14,863 nucleotides of DNA from Turicibacter sp. (GTDB lineage: Bacteria; Bacillota; Bacilli; MOL361; Turicibacteraceae), in the NCBI GenBank assembly GCA_030531025.1, contig JAUMTV010000077.1, forward strand, positions 1 through 14,863. The letters run 5' to 3'. A program made the translations under genes and the position numbers. The notes beneath the pieces are model-generated. The model searched no databases. It was not told the origin of the DNA and saw nothing but the letters and a program-made list of their open reading frames with translations. The first letter of the stretch is position 1, and each line of letters begins with the position of its first letter. Positions 1 through 6,267 of the stretch are shown here, one piece after another.

Positions 1-192
1 TTACTTAGTAAGAGTGAGCAGACATTAAACTTAGCTGCTCAAGCTTGTGGATCGCAACGACTTGAGACAGGTGATTTATCTCAAGTGTTCACTCAGATTA
101 ATGAATATTCATTTCATTGGTTATCACAAGCACGTCAGACGTATATTCAAAAAGATTTTGCAGATGTTTTTAAAAACTATATTAATAACTAA
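1..192 (+). CDS. 3' end of an unrecognised protein-coding gene (partial)
   Basis: An open frame enters from the left edge and ends at TAA 190-192, giving the last 63 residues of a protein. The visible part is polar and probably helical, with residues such as TGDLSQVFTQINEYSFHW and an ending in KNYINN. I do not recognise a family. The gene is judged real because its stop codon runs directly into an intrinsic terminator at 191-217, and because the neighbouring minus-strand gene converges on the same terminator. The start lies outside the window, so no function is assigned. Confidence 0.55.
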   Translation, partial: LLSKSEQTLNLAAQACGSQRLETGDLSQVFTQINEYSFHWLSQARQTYIQKDFADVFKNYINN

Positions 193-217
193 AAAGAGAG
201 CCATTGGCTCTCTTTTT
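191..217. terminator. Bidirectional intrinsic terminator between convergent genes
   Basis: A perfect 12-bp stem (AAAAAGAGAGCC / GGCTCTCTTTTT) surrounds a 3-base ATT loop. The T-tract works on the plus strand and, by symmetry, the leading A-run works as a T-tract on the minus strand. It overlaps the stop codon of the left-edge gene and lies just beyond the stop of the sugar acetyltransferase gene, so it probably ends both transcripts. Confidence 0.9.
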
Positions 218-219
218 AG

Positions 220-834
220 TTATTTTATATCTATTTTCATCTCATTAAAGTAGTATTCAAAGTCACGTTCATTAATCGCTCTTAATACTTTACATGGATT
301 TCCAACGGCTACGACATTAGCAGGGATATCTTTTGTAACGATACTTCCCGCTCCAATGACTGTGTTATTCCCAATTGTGATACCAGGTAAAACGACAGCA
401 CCTGCTCCAATCCATACATTATCCCCAATCGTAATTGGACGATTGAATTGAGCTTGTTTTATTCGAAGCTCAGGGTGGATAGGGTGACCAGCTGTTGCTA
501 AAGTTACATTAGGTCCAAACATAACGTTGTTTCCAACATAAATATGCGTATCATCTACTAATGTTAAATTAAAATTCGCATAAACCCCATTTCCAAAATG
601 AACATGACGTCCTCCCCAATTTGCACGAAGTGGGGGTTCAATATAACATCCTTCACCAATCTCGGCGAACATTTCCTTTAACATCTCTGTTCTCTTTTCA
701 AACTCAGTTGGACGTGTTTGATTGAAGTCATATAAACGGTCTAAACATTTCTCTTGTTTTGCCATAAGTTCTTCATGATTACAGTAATATAATTTTTGAT
801 GATGCATGCGTTCTAGTGTTTCTTTTAAATCCAT
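220..834 (-). CDS. Sugar O-acetyltransferase (maltose/galactoside acetyltransferase family, LacA/Maa-like)
   Basis: This 204-residue cytoplasmic enzyme belongs to the left-handed beta-helix acetyltransferases that move acetyl from acetyl-CoA to a sugar hydroxyl. The N-terminal part (about residues 1-55) looks like the maltose acetyltransferase cap. Residues 60-180 carry hexapeptide repeats such as ITIGDNVWIGAGAVVLPGIT and TVIGAGSIVTKDIP. The expected catalytic His is in TAGHP (His117), and an Asn in ANFN (about Asn87) matches the substrate-binding position of LacA. Length is normal for the family (about 185-205). The ATG is preceded by AAGGGGAA at good spacing. It has its own likely promoter (873-902) and ends at a bidirectional terminator. 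The sugar substrate cannot be told from sequence; maltose, glucose and galactosides are typical. The role is probably detoxification or salvage. Confidence 0.88.
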   Translation of the reverse strand: MDLKETLERMHHQKLYYCNHEELMAKQEKCLDRLYDFNQTRPTEFEKRTEMLKEMFAEIGEGCYIEPPLRANWGGRHVHFGNGVYANFNLTLVDDTHIYVGNNVMFGPNVTLATAGHPIHPELRIKQAQFNRPITIGDNVWIGAGAVVLPGITIGNNTVIGAGSIVTKDIPANVVAVGNPCKVLRAINERDFEYYFNEMKIDIK

Positions 835-852
835 ATTAATTCCCCTTTTTTA

Positions 853-891
853 GTAATTCCTTTCAGGAATTTATCTTATCATGGGAATTAC
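853..891. promoter_or_regulatory. Candidate operator: AATTCC/GGAATT dyads around the acetyltransferase promoter
   Basis: AATTCC (855-860) and GGAATT (866-871) form a perfect 6-bp inverted repeat with a 5-base centre, at the expected transcription start of the minus-strand acetyltransferase gene. A further GGAATTAC (884-891) lies in the promoter spacer and is an exact inverted copy of GTAATTCC (853-860). Together they bracket the -10 element. That is a typical repressor geometry, but I cannot name the regulator and the motif is short and AT-rich. Confidence 0.35.
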
Positions 892-902
892 AGAGAAAGC
901 AA
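873..902 (-). promoter_or_regulatory. Sigma-A-type promoter of the sugar acetyltransferase gene
   Basis: Read on the minus strand, TTGCTT (902-897) is followed after 18 bases by TAAGAT (878-873), a good match to the -35/-10 consensus. It lies about 40 bases before the ATG at 834, in the 82-base gap after the zinc-ribbon gene. No terminator separates the two genes, so readthrough from upstream is also possible. Confidence 0.55.
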
Positions 903-916
903 TGTAAAAAAGTCTA

Positions 917-1138
917 TCAATTAGATCCATAATACTTTTTTAGTTTTTTTAAATCATCAGTATCAATCCATTCTTCAGAGTATCCACAGTCACTACAAAC
1001 ATAGCGATGAACAAGAACGGCACTAAAAATAGTCATCCCAATCATAATATTATTTCCACTTCCGTAAGCTCCGGCTTTTCCAGGGATTTTTATAATCTCA
1101 TTCCCCCCACATTTAGGGCAAGAGTTCTTATTTTTCAT
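917..1138 (-). CDS. Small zinc-ribbon protein of unknown function
   Basis: This 73-residue protein has two CPxCG/CxxCG knuckles (Cys7, Cys10 and Cys48, Cys51) that should bind one zinc ion. They are separated by a Gly-rich stretch (GAYGSGNN) and a short hydrophobic segment (IMIGMTIFSAVLV, about residues 31-43) that is too short and interrupted to be a confident membrane helix. The C-terminus is charged (DDLKKLKKYYGSN). The start is supported by GAGGTGAT six bases before the ATG. It follows the DUF4438 gene after 15 bases in the same direction, so the two are probably co-transcribed. The molecular role is unknown; nucleic-acid or protein binding is usual for such ribbons but is only inference here. 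Confidence 0.75.
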   Translation of the reverse strand: MKNKNSCPKCGGNEIIKIPGKAGAYGSGNNIMIGMTIFSAVLVHRYVCSDCGYSEEWIDTDDLKKLKKYYGSN

Positions 1139-1153
1139 TTAAATCACCTCATT

Positions 1154-2020
1154 TCATGATCGACTTAGAATTTTCATATAGTGAGCAAGGTTAGCAGTAC
1201 TATCGATAATAGGATCAATCAGCGATTTCTTACATGTCATAATTGTTGTAATACCAGGGCCATGTCCCATTTTTACACTGTCACTATGTACAACAACACC
1301 GATACTAACAGCTCCTTTTAAGTATCCGCGTCCATATGTATTATCACAGTCTTGTAGTAAGACAAAGTCACCGAATTTTAGTTTATCAAGATGAAGTCGT
1401 TTAATTTCATCTACATCAGCTGTCATGATGTCATAGTCACCGGTATATGAACTAGCAGCCCCAATTCCAGATCCCATTAAATAGGGTGGAATGATAGCAA
1501 CAACAGGGACATGAATTTTACCATCACACTCTGCAATCTTAAGTTGTTCAAATAAATCAGGATCAATATTCATGACTTTAATATCCGGATAATCGAGTAG
1601 TTGTAATCCTTGCCCATAAGCTTGAATTAAAATTTTATCATCGATACATAAATCTTCTAAAACACATTCCTCAAAATGAATCATTGTATGTTCAATTCCA
1701 CCATGTGTTCCTGTTACATAGCCTAATTTTCCTTTAGCATCCCCACTAATAATTTTTGCTTTATTTCCAATACAGGCAAATGTCGTTAGAGCGGCATTCT
1801 CATTTTTATCTTCATTTCGAATAGAAACACCAGGTTCAACATGATCTCCTGCCCAACCAAATGCACAATCTCCTATTTTAACATTGTAAGAAATACCACC
1901 TGTTGCTGGTAATACCATAGGACATCCCTCATGAGTAATTCGATAGCCACCTCCTATTGGATGATGAACCTTTCCTTGGACCGACCATTTAATGACTTTA
2001 TTACGATTTGTTTTTAACAT
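1154..2020 (-). CDS. DUF4438 domain-containing protein
   Basis: This 288-residue protein of unknown function matches my recollection of the DUF4438 family, which includes the structurally solved Thermotoga protein TM1086. Recognisable elements are GGYRITHEGCPMVLPATGG, the GDCAFGWAGDHVEPGVSI block, a Gly/Ile-rich YLMGSGIGA segment and a late KMGHGPGITTIM block. There is no signal peptide or membrane helix, so it is probably cytoplasmic. The frame stays open to a GTG at 2029, but that GTG lies inside the ribosome binding site AAGGAAGGTGG. The ATG at 2020, eight bases after AAGGAAGG, is therefore the better start. It heads a two-gene unit with the zinc-ribbon gene and is divergent from the fatty-acid cluster. 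No clear sigma-A promoter was found for it. Confidence 0.72.
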   Translation of the reverse strand: MLKTNRNKVIKWSVQGKVHHPIGGGYRITHEGCPMVLPATGGISYNVKIGDCAFGWAGDHVEPGVSIRNEDKNENAALTTFACIGNKAKIISGDAKGKLGYVTGTHGGIEHTMIHFEECVLEDLCIDDKILIQAYGQGLQLLDYPDIKVMNIDPDLFEQLKIAECDGKIHVPVVAIIPPYLMGSGIGAASSYTGDYDIMTADVDEIKRLHLDKLKFGDFVLLQDCDNTYGRGYLKGAVSIGVVVHSDSVKMGHGPGITTIMTCKKSLIDPIIDSTANLAHYMKILSRS

Positions 2021-2168
2021 TGATACCACCTTCCTTTTGATAAAACATATTGTTAATCACTAAAAGATAGACGTTATTTTCATCAAAATAAGTCTTTAAA
2101 GTAGTTCTCTATTTTTTCGACATTTTAAGTTGATAGGACAAATCTATAGCTGTTAAAGCCCTCCTATT

Positions 2169-2205
2169 ACTTTGAAAATCTAACTTTTTTACTTTGGATA
2201 TCAAA
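2169..2205. promoter_or_regulatory. Two FabT-like operator boxes upstream of the leading flavoprotein gene
   Basis: TTTGGATATCAAA (2193-2205) matches the FabT-type palindrome TTTGAnnnTCAAA with one mismatch. TTTGAAAATCTAA (2171-2183) also matches with one mismatch. Both sit in an ACTTTG context exactly 22 bp apart, so the two boxes face the same side of the helix. They lie just upstream of the extended -10 promoter at 2233-2241, close to the divergent intergenic centre. The motif resembles the binding site of FabT, a MarR-family repressor of fatty-acid synthesis in streptococci and enterococci; no fabT gene is in the window. Confidence 0.55.
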
Positions 2206-2232
2206 AAAATACTCAATTTTTACAAAAAGATA

Positions 2233-2241
2233 TGCTATAAT
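2233..2241 (+). promoter_or_regulatory. Extended -10 promoter of the leading flavoprotein gene
   Basis: TGCTATAAT is a perfect extended -10 element (TGn plus TATAAT at 2236-2241). No convincing -35 hexamer sits 17 bases upstream, which is common with extended -10 promoters. Transcription would start near 2248, leaving an untranslated leader of about 75 bases that includes a small dyad, CGAAGATTCG (2248-2257). Confidence 0.6.
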
Positions 2242-2321
2242 CCAAATCGAAGATTCGTAAATAGTGTTATTAAACTTATTATGTAGTTTTTAATACTAAA
2301 TAAAAATAGGCGGTGAATAAA

Positions 2322-3389
2322 TTGAATTTTAAACCATTAAAAATCGGTAATTTTACACTTGAACTTCCTATCGTTCAAGGAGGAATGGGAATTGGAATTT
2401 CACGATCAAACTTAGCAGCGGCTGTTTCTAATTATGGTGGGCTTGGTGTTTTATCTGGAGCTCAAATTGGACATGATGAACCAGACTTTGAAACGAATAC
2501 ATTACAAGCAAATTTAAGAGCTATTAAAAAACATATACAAAAAGCAAAAGAGATGGCGAAAGGAAAAATGATTGGAATCAACTTAATGGTTGCTATGGAA
2601 CATTATGAAGAGCATGTCGAGGCAGCAGTTGATGCAGGTGTTGATATTATTATTTCTGGAGCAGGTCTACCACTAACATTACCAGCTCATTTAAAGGGAA
2701 GTAAGACAATGTTTGCACCAATTATTTCAAGCGCTCGTGCAGCAAAAGCTTTACTTAAAAATTATGATCGTAAATATAACGTTGCACCAGATATGATTGT
2801 TATTGAAGGTCCAAAAGCTGGTGGGCATCTTGGATTTAAAGCTGAAGATATTGAGTCAGATGTTATTGATTTAGATCAAATTCTAAAAGAAGTTATTGAA
2901 ACAGCTGAACCTTATGCTAAGAAATATAATAAAGAAATCCCAATTATTGTTGCTGGTGGAGTCTTTGATGGTTCAGATATTGCTCATTACCTGAGTTTAG
3001 GAGCATCTGGTGTTCAAATGGCAACTCGATTTATTGCAACTGAAGAGTGTGATGCTCATCCAAACTTTAAACAAGCAATCATTGATGCAAAAGAAGAAGA
3101 TATTATTCTAGTGAAGAGTCCGGTTGGAATGCCAGGTCGAGCTATTCGAAATAAATTTAGTGAGAAATATGGAATCAAACGTGAGAAGATTAAAAAATGT
3201 TATAACTGTATAAAACCATGTAATCCAGCAACGACAGTTTATTGTATCAGTAAGGCATTAATTCATGCCGTTCGAGGTGAAGTTGACGACGCTTTATTAT
3301 TCTGTGGGTCAAATGCTTATCGAATAAATGAGCTAACAACAGTCGGAAATTTAATGGAAACTTTAAAAAATGAAATCTTAGCAAATTAA
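2322..3389 (+). CDS. FabK-like / nitronate monooxygenase-family FMN oxidoreductase with a cysteine cluster
   Basis: This 355-residue TIM-barrel flavoprotein belongs to the 2-nitropropane dioxygenase/FabK superfamily. FMN-binding signatures are visible: IVQGGMGIGIS near the N-terminus, PKAGGHLGF with the family's active-site His (His169), IIVAGGVFDGSD, and GASGVQMATRF. It is about 45 residues longer than FabK. The added C-terminal part holds Cys293, Cys296, Cys300 and Cys308 in a C-x2-C-x3-C-x7-C arrangement, plus Cys328. The frame is open to a GTG at 2313, but that GTG overlaps the ribosome binding site AGGCGGTGA; TTG at 2322 has proper spacing and is preferred. FabT-like boxes upstream and its place before accB suggest a role in fatty-acid or acyl-thioester reduction. 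True nitronate oxidation is the alternative; the substrate is unknown. Confidence 0.8.
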   Translation: MNFKPLKIGNFTLELPIVQGGMGIGISRSNLAAAVSNYGGLGVLSGAQIGHDEPDFETNTLQANLRAIKKHIQKAKEMAKGKMIGINLMVAMEHYEEHVEAAVDAGVDIIISGAGLPLTLPAHLKGSKTMFAPIISSARAAKALLKNYDRKYNVAPDMIVIEGPKAGGHLGFKAEDIESDVIDLDQILKEVIETAEPYAKKYNKEIPIIVAGGVFDGSDIAHYLSLGASGVQMATRFIATEECDAHPNFKQAIIDAKEEDIILVKSPVGMPGRAIRNKFSEKYGIKREKIKKCYNCIKPCNPATTVYCISKALIHAVRGEVDDALLFCGSNAYRINELTTVGNLMETLKNEILAN

Positions 3390-3419
3390 AAATAATTCAT
3401 GTGAATATTGTGGAAGTGA

Positions 3420-3448
3420 TTGACAGAGTTGAGTCTGTCCTTTATATT
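3420..3448 (+). promoter_or_regulatory. Near-consensus sigma-A promoter for the acc-fab operon
   Basis: TTGACA (3420-3425), a perfect -35, is followed after exactly 17 bases by TATATT (3443-3448), one mismatch from the -10 consensus. Start of transcription would be near 3455, directly at the FabT-like repeat array and about 65 bases before accB. This suggests that the acc-fab genes are transcribed from their own strong promoter, independent of or in addition to readthrough from the flavoprotein gene. Confidence 0.75.
3422..3439. repeat. Inverted repeat GACAGA/TCTGTC across the -35 and spacer
   Basis: A perfect 6-bp inverted repeat (GACAGA 3422-3427, TCTGTC 3434-3439) with a 6-base centre overlaps the -35 hexamer and the promoter spacer. 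Only CTTTATATT follows, so it would be a weak terminator for the preceding gene. It may instead be a second protein-binding site or an incidental dyad. Confidence 0.45.
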
Positions 3449-3457
3449 AATTATTAT

Positions 3458-3505
3458 ATTTGAAAATCAAACTATTTGATTTAAGAAGTATTTGAATTTA
3501 AAACT
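3458..3505. promoter_or_regulatory. Three tandem 16-bp FabT-like operator repeats before accB
   Basis: Three head-to-tail units of exactly 16 bp lie between the -10 element and the accB ribosome binding site: ATTTGAAAATCAAACT (3458-3473), ATTTGATTTAAGAAGT (3474-3489) and ATTTGAATTTAAAACT (3490-3505). The first contains the perfect palindrome TTTGA-AAA-TCAAA. The third differs from TTTGAnnnTCAAA at one base. The second keeps only the left half. The first unit overlaps the expected transcription start, where a bound repressor would block initiation. By motif this fits FabT, the MarR-family repressor that responds to acyl-ACP; the regulator gene must lie elsewhere. Confidence 0.65.
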
Positions 3506-3520
3506 AATGGAGGAATTGAG

Positions 3521-4027
3521 ATGAACCCAACAACCAATCCATCTATCAAAGATAAGAAAAAAAATGATTATATGGATCAAGTGTTACAGCTTATGGATCG
3601 TTTTTCAGATAGTGATATGACTAAACTTCAAGTCGAAGTCGAAGGATTCAAAGTTTCTCTTCAACGTGAAATCAAGGAAATGGTTCAAACGGTCAATCCG
3701 GTTCAACCGAAAGTAGCAGACATTATGCCAATGAATCAGACACAAATTGTTTCTGTGAATAATGAAACAATTGAAGTAACGACCTCTAGTAACGAAAAAG
3801 AAGTTAAAGCACCGTTAGTAGGGACTTTTTATAGCTCAAATGAACCAGGTGGAAAGCCATTTGTATCAGTAGGTGATACTGTGAAAAAAGGACAACCTTT
3901 ATGTATTATTGAGGCAATGAAAGTTATGAATGAAATTGAATCGCCATACGATGGTGTAGTCAAAGAAATTAAAGTGCAAAACGAAGAAGCGGTAGGATTT
4001 GAGCAAGTATTGATGATTATCGAATAA
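3521..4027 (+). CDS. accB: Biotin carboxyl carrier protein of acetyl-CoA carboxylase
   Basis: AccB carries biotin between the carboxylase (AccC) and the transferase (AccD/AccA) in malonyl-CoA formation. The protein has 168 residues. An N-terminal helical part (about 15-55) docks on AccC in known complexes. A variable Gln/Pro/Val/Thr-rich linker follows (about 56-93), then a biotinyl domain (about 94-168). The biotinylation motif EAMKVMNEI is intact, with Lys134 as the modified residue. The APLVGTFYSS strand and the GD-VKKGQ turn are typical. The start ATG has GGAGG eight bases upstream. It is the first gene after the strong promoter and operator array, 38 bases before accC. Confidence 0.96.
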   Translation: MNPTTNPSIKDKKKNDYMDQVLQLMDRFSDSDMTKLQVEVEGFKVSLQREIKEMVQTVNPVQPKVADIMPMNQTQIVSVNNETIEVTTSSNEKEVKAPLVGTFYSSNEPGGKPFVSVGDTVKKGQPLCIIEAMKVMNEIESPYDGVVKEIKVQNEEAVGFEQVLMIIE

Positions 4028-4065
4028 ACGTATCCAGTTCAAAAGTAAAAAAGTGAGGTGTAAAC

Positions 4066-5421
4066 ATGCTACGCAAAATATTAATTGCTAATCGTGGCGA
4101 AATTGCTGTTCGAATTATCCGTGCTTGTAAAGAGATGGGGATTGAAACAGTTGCTATTTATTCAACAGCGGATAATCGTGGACTTCATGTGGACTTAGCA
4201 GATGAAGCTATCTGTGTTGGACCAGCTAAAATTCAAGATAGCTATTTAAATATGAACAATATTTTGAGTGCAGCAGTAGCCACTGGATGCGATGCGATTC
4301 ACCCTGGTTTTGGATTTTTATCAGAAAATAGTACGTTTGCTGCATTAACAGAGGAATTAGGATTAAAATTCATTGGTCCAAAAGGCTCTGTTATTGATAA
4401 CATGGGAAATAAATCGAAAGCCCGTGAAATGATGATAGAGGCTGGCGTTCCTGTTGTACCAGGATCAGATGGACTTGTTGAAACAGTTGAGCAAGGAAAA
4501 AAAATCGCCTCTCAAATTGGGTATCCTGTTTTAGTTAAAGCATCGGCTGGTGGTGGAGGCCGTGGAATGCGTATTATTTTTAAAGAAGAAGAGTTTGCAG
4601 ATTTATTTCAAACAGCGAAATTAGAAGCTAAAATGGCCTTTGGAGATGATTCAATGTACATTGAAAAATTTGTTGAAAACCCTCGTCATATTGAGTTTCA
4701 AATTTTAGCTGACCAATTTGGAAATGTTGTTCACTTATATGATCGAGATTGTTCCGTTCAACGACGTAATCAAAAAGTGATTGAGGAGGCACCTTCACCT
4801 GTATTAGATGCTAAAACTAGAGCAAAGATGGGAGAAATGGCTATTCGTGCAGCGGTTACTGTTGGGTATGAAAATGCAGGAACCATTGAATTTTTGCTAG
4901 ATAAACACAATAATTTTTACTTTATTGAAATGAATACGCGTATTCAAGTTGAACATCCAATTACTGAAATGATTACAGGAATTGACTTAATTAAAGAACA
5001 AATTAAAATTGCTTCAGGTGAACCTTTATCTTTTAAACAAGAAGATATTAAAGTAAGTGGACATGCTATGGAATGTCGTATTAATGCAGAGAATCCATCG
5101 AAAAACTTTAAGCCATCACCAGGACAGGTAGTAACATTAAACCTTCCAAGTGGTTTGGGGGTTCGTGTAGATACATCTGTTTATCAAGGCTATCATATTC
5201 CACCTTTTTATGATTCAATGGTTGGAAAACTCATTGTTCATGGATCAGATCGTCAAGAAGCAATTGCAAAGATGAAACGTTCATTAGAAGAGCTTGTTGT
5301 CGAAGGAATTGATACAAACATTGATTTTCAATATGCCATTATGGAGCATCCGAAGTTTATTGAAAATGATTATGATACAAGCTTTATTCAAAAACATATG
5401 CATGAACTGGAGGTGAGCTAG
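4066..5421 (+). CDS. accC: Biotin carboxylase subunit of acetyl-CoA carboxylase
   Basis: AccC carboxylates biotin on AccB using ATP and bicarbonate. The 451-residue length is normal. Domains: an N-terminal pre-ATP-grasp fold (about 1-110, starting ILIANRGEIAVRIIRA), the ATP-grasp domain (about 115-325) and a C-terminal biotin-carboxylase domain (about 335-445). Key residues are present: Lys116, Lys158, the glycine loop GGGGRGM (162-168), His209/Glu210, Lys238, Glu276, Glu288, Arg292 and Glu296 in FIEMNTRIQVEHP. The start is supported by GTGAGGTG shortly upstream. The gene ends in TAG with the accD ribosome binding site (GGAGGTGA) inside its last codons, so translation of accC and accD is probably coupled. 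Confidence 0.97.
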   Translation: MLRKILIANRGEIAVRIIRACKEMGIETVAIYSTADNRGLHVDLADEAICVGPAKIQDSYLNMNNILSAAVATGCDAIHPGFGFLSENSTFAALTEELGLKFIGPKGSVIDNMGNKSKAREMMIEAGVPVVPGSDGLVETVEQGKKIASQIGYPVLVKASAGGGGRGMRIIFKEEEFADLFQTAKLEAKMAFGDDSMYIEKFVENPRHIEFQILADQFGNVVHLYDRDCSVQRRNQKVIEEAPSPVLDAKTRAKMGEMAIRAAVTVGYENAGTIEFLLDKHNNFYFIEMNTRIQVEHPITEMITGIDLIKEQIKIASGEPLSFKQEDIKVSGHAMECRINAENPSKNFKPSPGQVVTLNLPSGLGVRVDTSVYQGYHIPPFYDSMVGKLIVHGSDRQEAIAKMKRSLEELVVEGIDTNIDFQYAIMEHPKFIENDYDTSFIQKHMHELEVS

Positions 5422-5424
5422 AAC

Positions 5425-6267
5425 ATGGGATTCTTTTTACAACGTCAAAAAAAAATAAAACCAACGACACCTAAACGTGATGTTAATGAAGGAATTTATA
5501 CGAAATGTGAATCGTGTAAAGAAGTCTTACCAGCTAGACAGCTTGACTCTAATTTAGCAGTTTGTCCAAGTTGTGGATTTCATCATCGTATGTCCGCGAT
5601 TAAACGCTTAGACAGTCTTGTGGATACAGGATCATTTAAAGAAATTAACCAACGTTTAATCAGTCTTAACCCACTTAAGTTTCCGGGTTATGAACAAAAA
5701 GTTAAAGGATTAATTGAAGCCAATGGAATCAATGAAGCAGTCATTACAGGAATTGCAAAGATTAATGGTCAAACAGTTGCTATTGGTGTAATGGATAGCT
5801 ATTTTATGATGGCAAGTATGGGATCGGTAGTTGGTGAAAAAGTGACACGTCTCATTGAAGTGGCAACCTCTCGAAAACTTCCTTTAATCTTAGTTTGTGC
5901 CTCAGGTGGAGCACGAATGCAGGAAGGAATATATTCTTTAATGCAAATGGCTAAAACTTCAGCAGCTATTGCTAAGCATGATCAAGCTGGATTGCTTTAT
6001 ATTAGTGTTTTAACACAACCAACTATGGGTGGAGTTACTGCTTCTTTTGCAACACTTGGAGATATTTTAATTGCTGAAAAAGGTGCAGCTGTTGGATTTG
6101 CTGGTCGACGTGTAGTTGAGCAAACAATTAAACAATCATTACCAGATCATTTTCAAACAGCTGAATTTTTACAAGAAAAGGGGCTTATTGATCTAGTCGT
6201 CAGTCGTCATAGGCTCAAGAAGACCATTTCAGAACTTATTGAGTTGCATGAAGGGAGTGAAGGGTAA
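5425..6267 (+). CDS. accD: Acetyl-CoA carboxylase carboxyltransferase, beta subunit
   Basis: AccD forms the carboxyltransferase with AccA and transfers the carboxyl group from biotin to acetyl-CoA. It has 280 residues, normal for the family. A four-cysteine zinc ribbon sits at Cys28, Cys31, Cys47 and Cys50 (CESC...CPSC), preceded by a basic N-terminus. The crotonase-like domain follows, with the CASGGARMQEG and PTMGGVTASFATLGD blocks that line the acetyl-CoA site. The C-terminal segment includes FAGRRVVEQTIKQSLPDHFQ. The start lies 3 bases after the accC stop, and its stop overlaps the accA start by one base (TAATG), so the three subunits are tightly coupled. Confidence 0.97.
   Translation: MGFFLQRQKKIKPTTPKRDVNEGIYTKCESCKEVLPARQLDSNLAVCPSCGFHHRMSAIKRLDSLVDTGSFKEINQRLISLNPLKFPGYEQKVKGLIEANGINEAVITGIAKINGQTVAIGVMDSYFMMASMGSVVGEKVTRLIEVATSRKLPLILVCASGGARMQEGIYSLMQMAKTSAAIAKHDQAGLLYISVLTQPTMGGVTASFATLGDILIAEKGAAVGFAGRRVVEQTIKQSLPDHFQTAEFLQEKGLIDLVVSRHRLKKTISELIELHEGSEG

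Noticed and set aside
47..253. 68-codon plus-strand frame at the left end
   Set aside because: It overlaps the partial gene ending at 192 and runs through the terminator; its composition is not protein-like and it has no ribosome binding site.
3458..3505. Tandem repeats as a short CRISPR-like or satellite array
   Set aside because: The units are 16 bp with no spacers, no cas genes are present, and the match to a fatty-acid operator together with the promoter context explains them better.
2041..3520. FapR-type operator (TTAGTACCTAGTCTTAA-like) for the fatty-acid genes
   Set aside because: No sequence with both half-sites was found in either upstream region, while TTTGAnnnTCAAA-type sites are present.
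3390..3520. Riboswitch or long structured leader before accB
   Set aside because: The promoter lies only about 70-100 bases before accB, and the leader is mostly AT repeats without conserved riboswitch elements.
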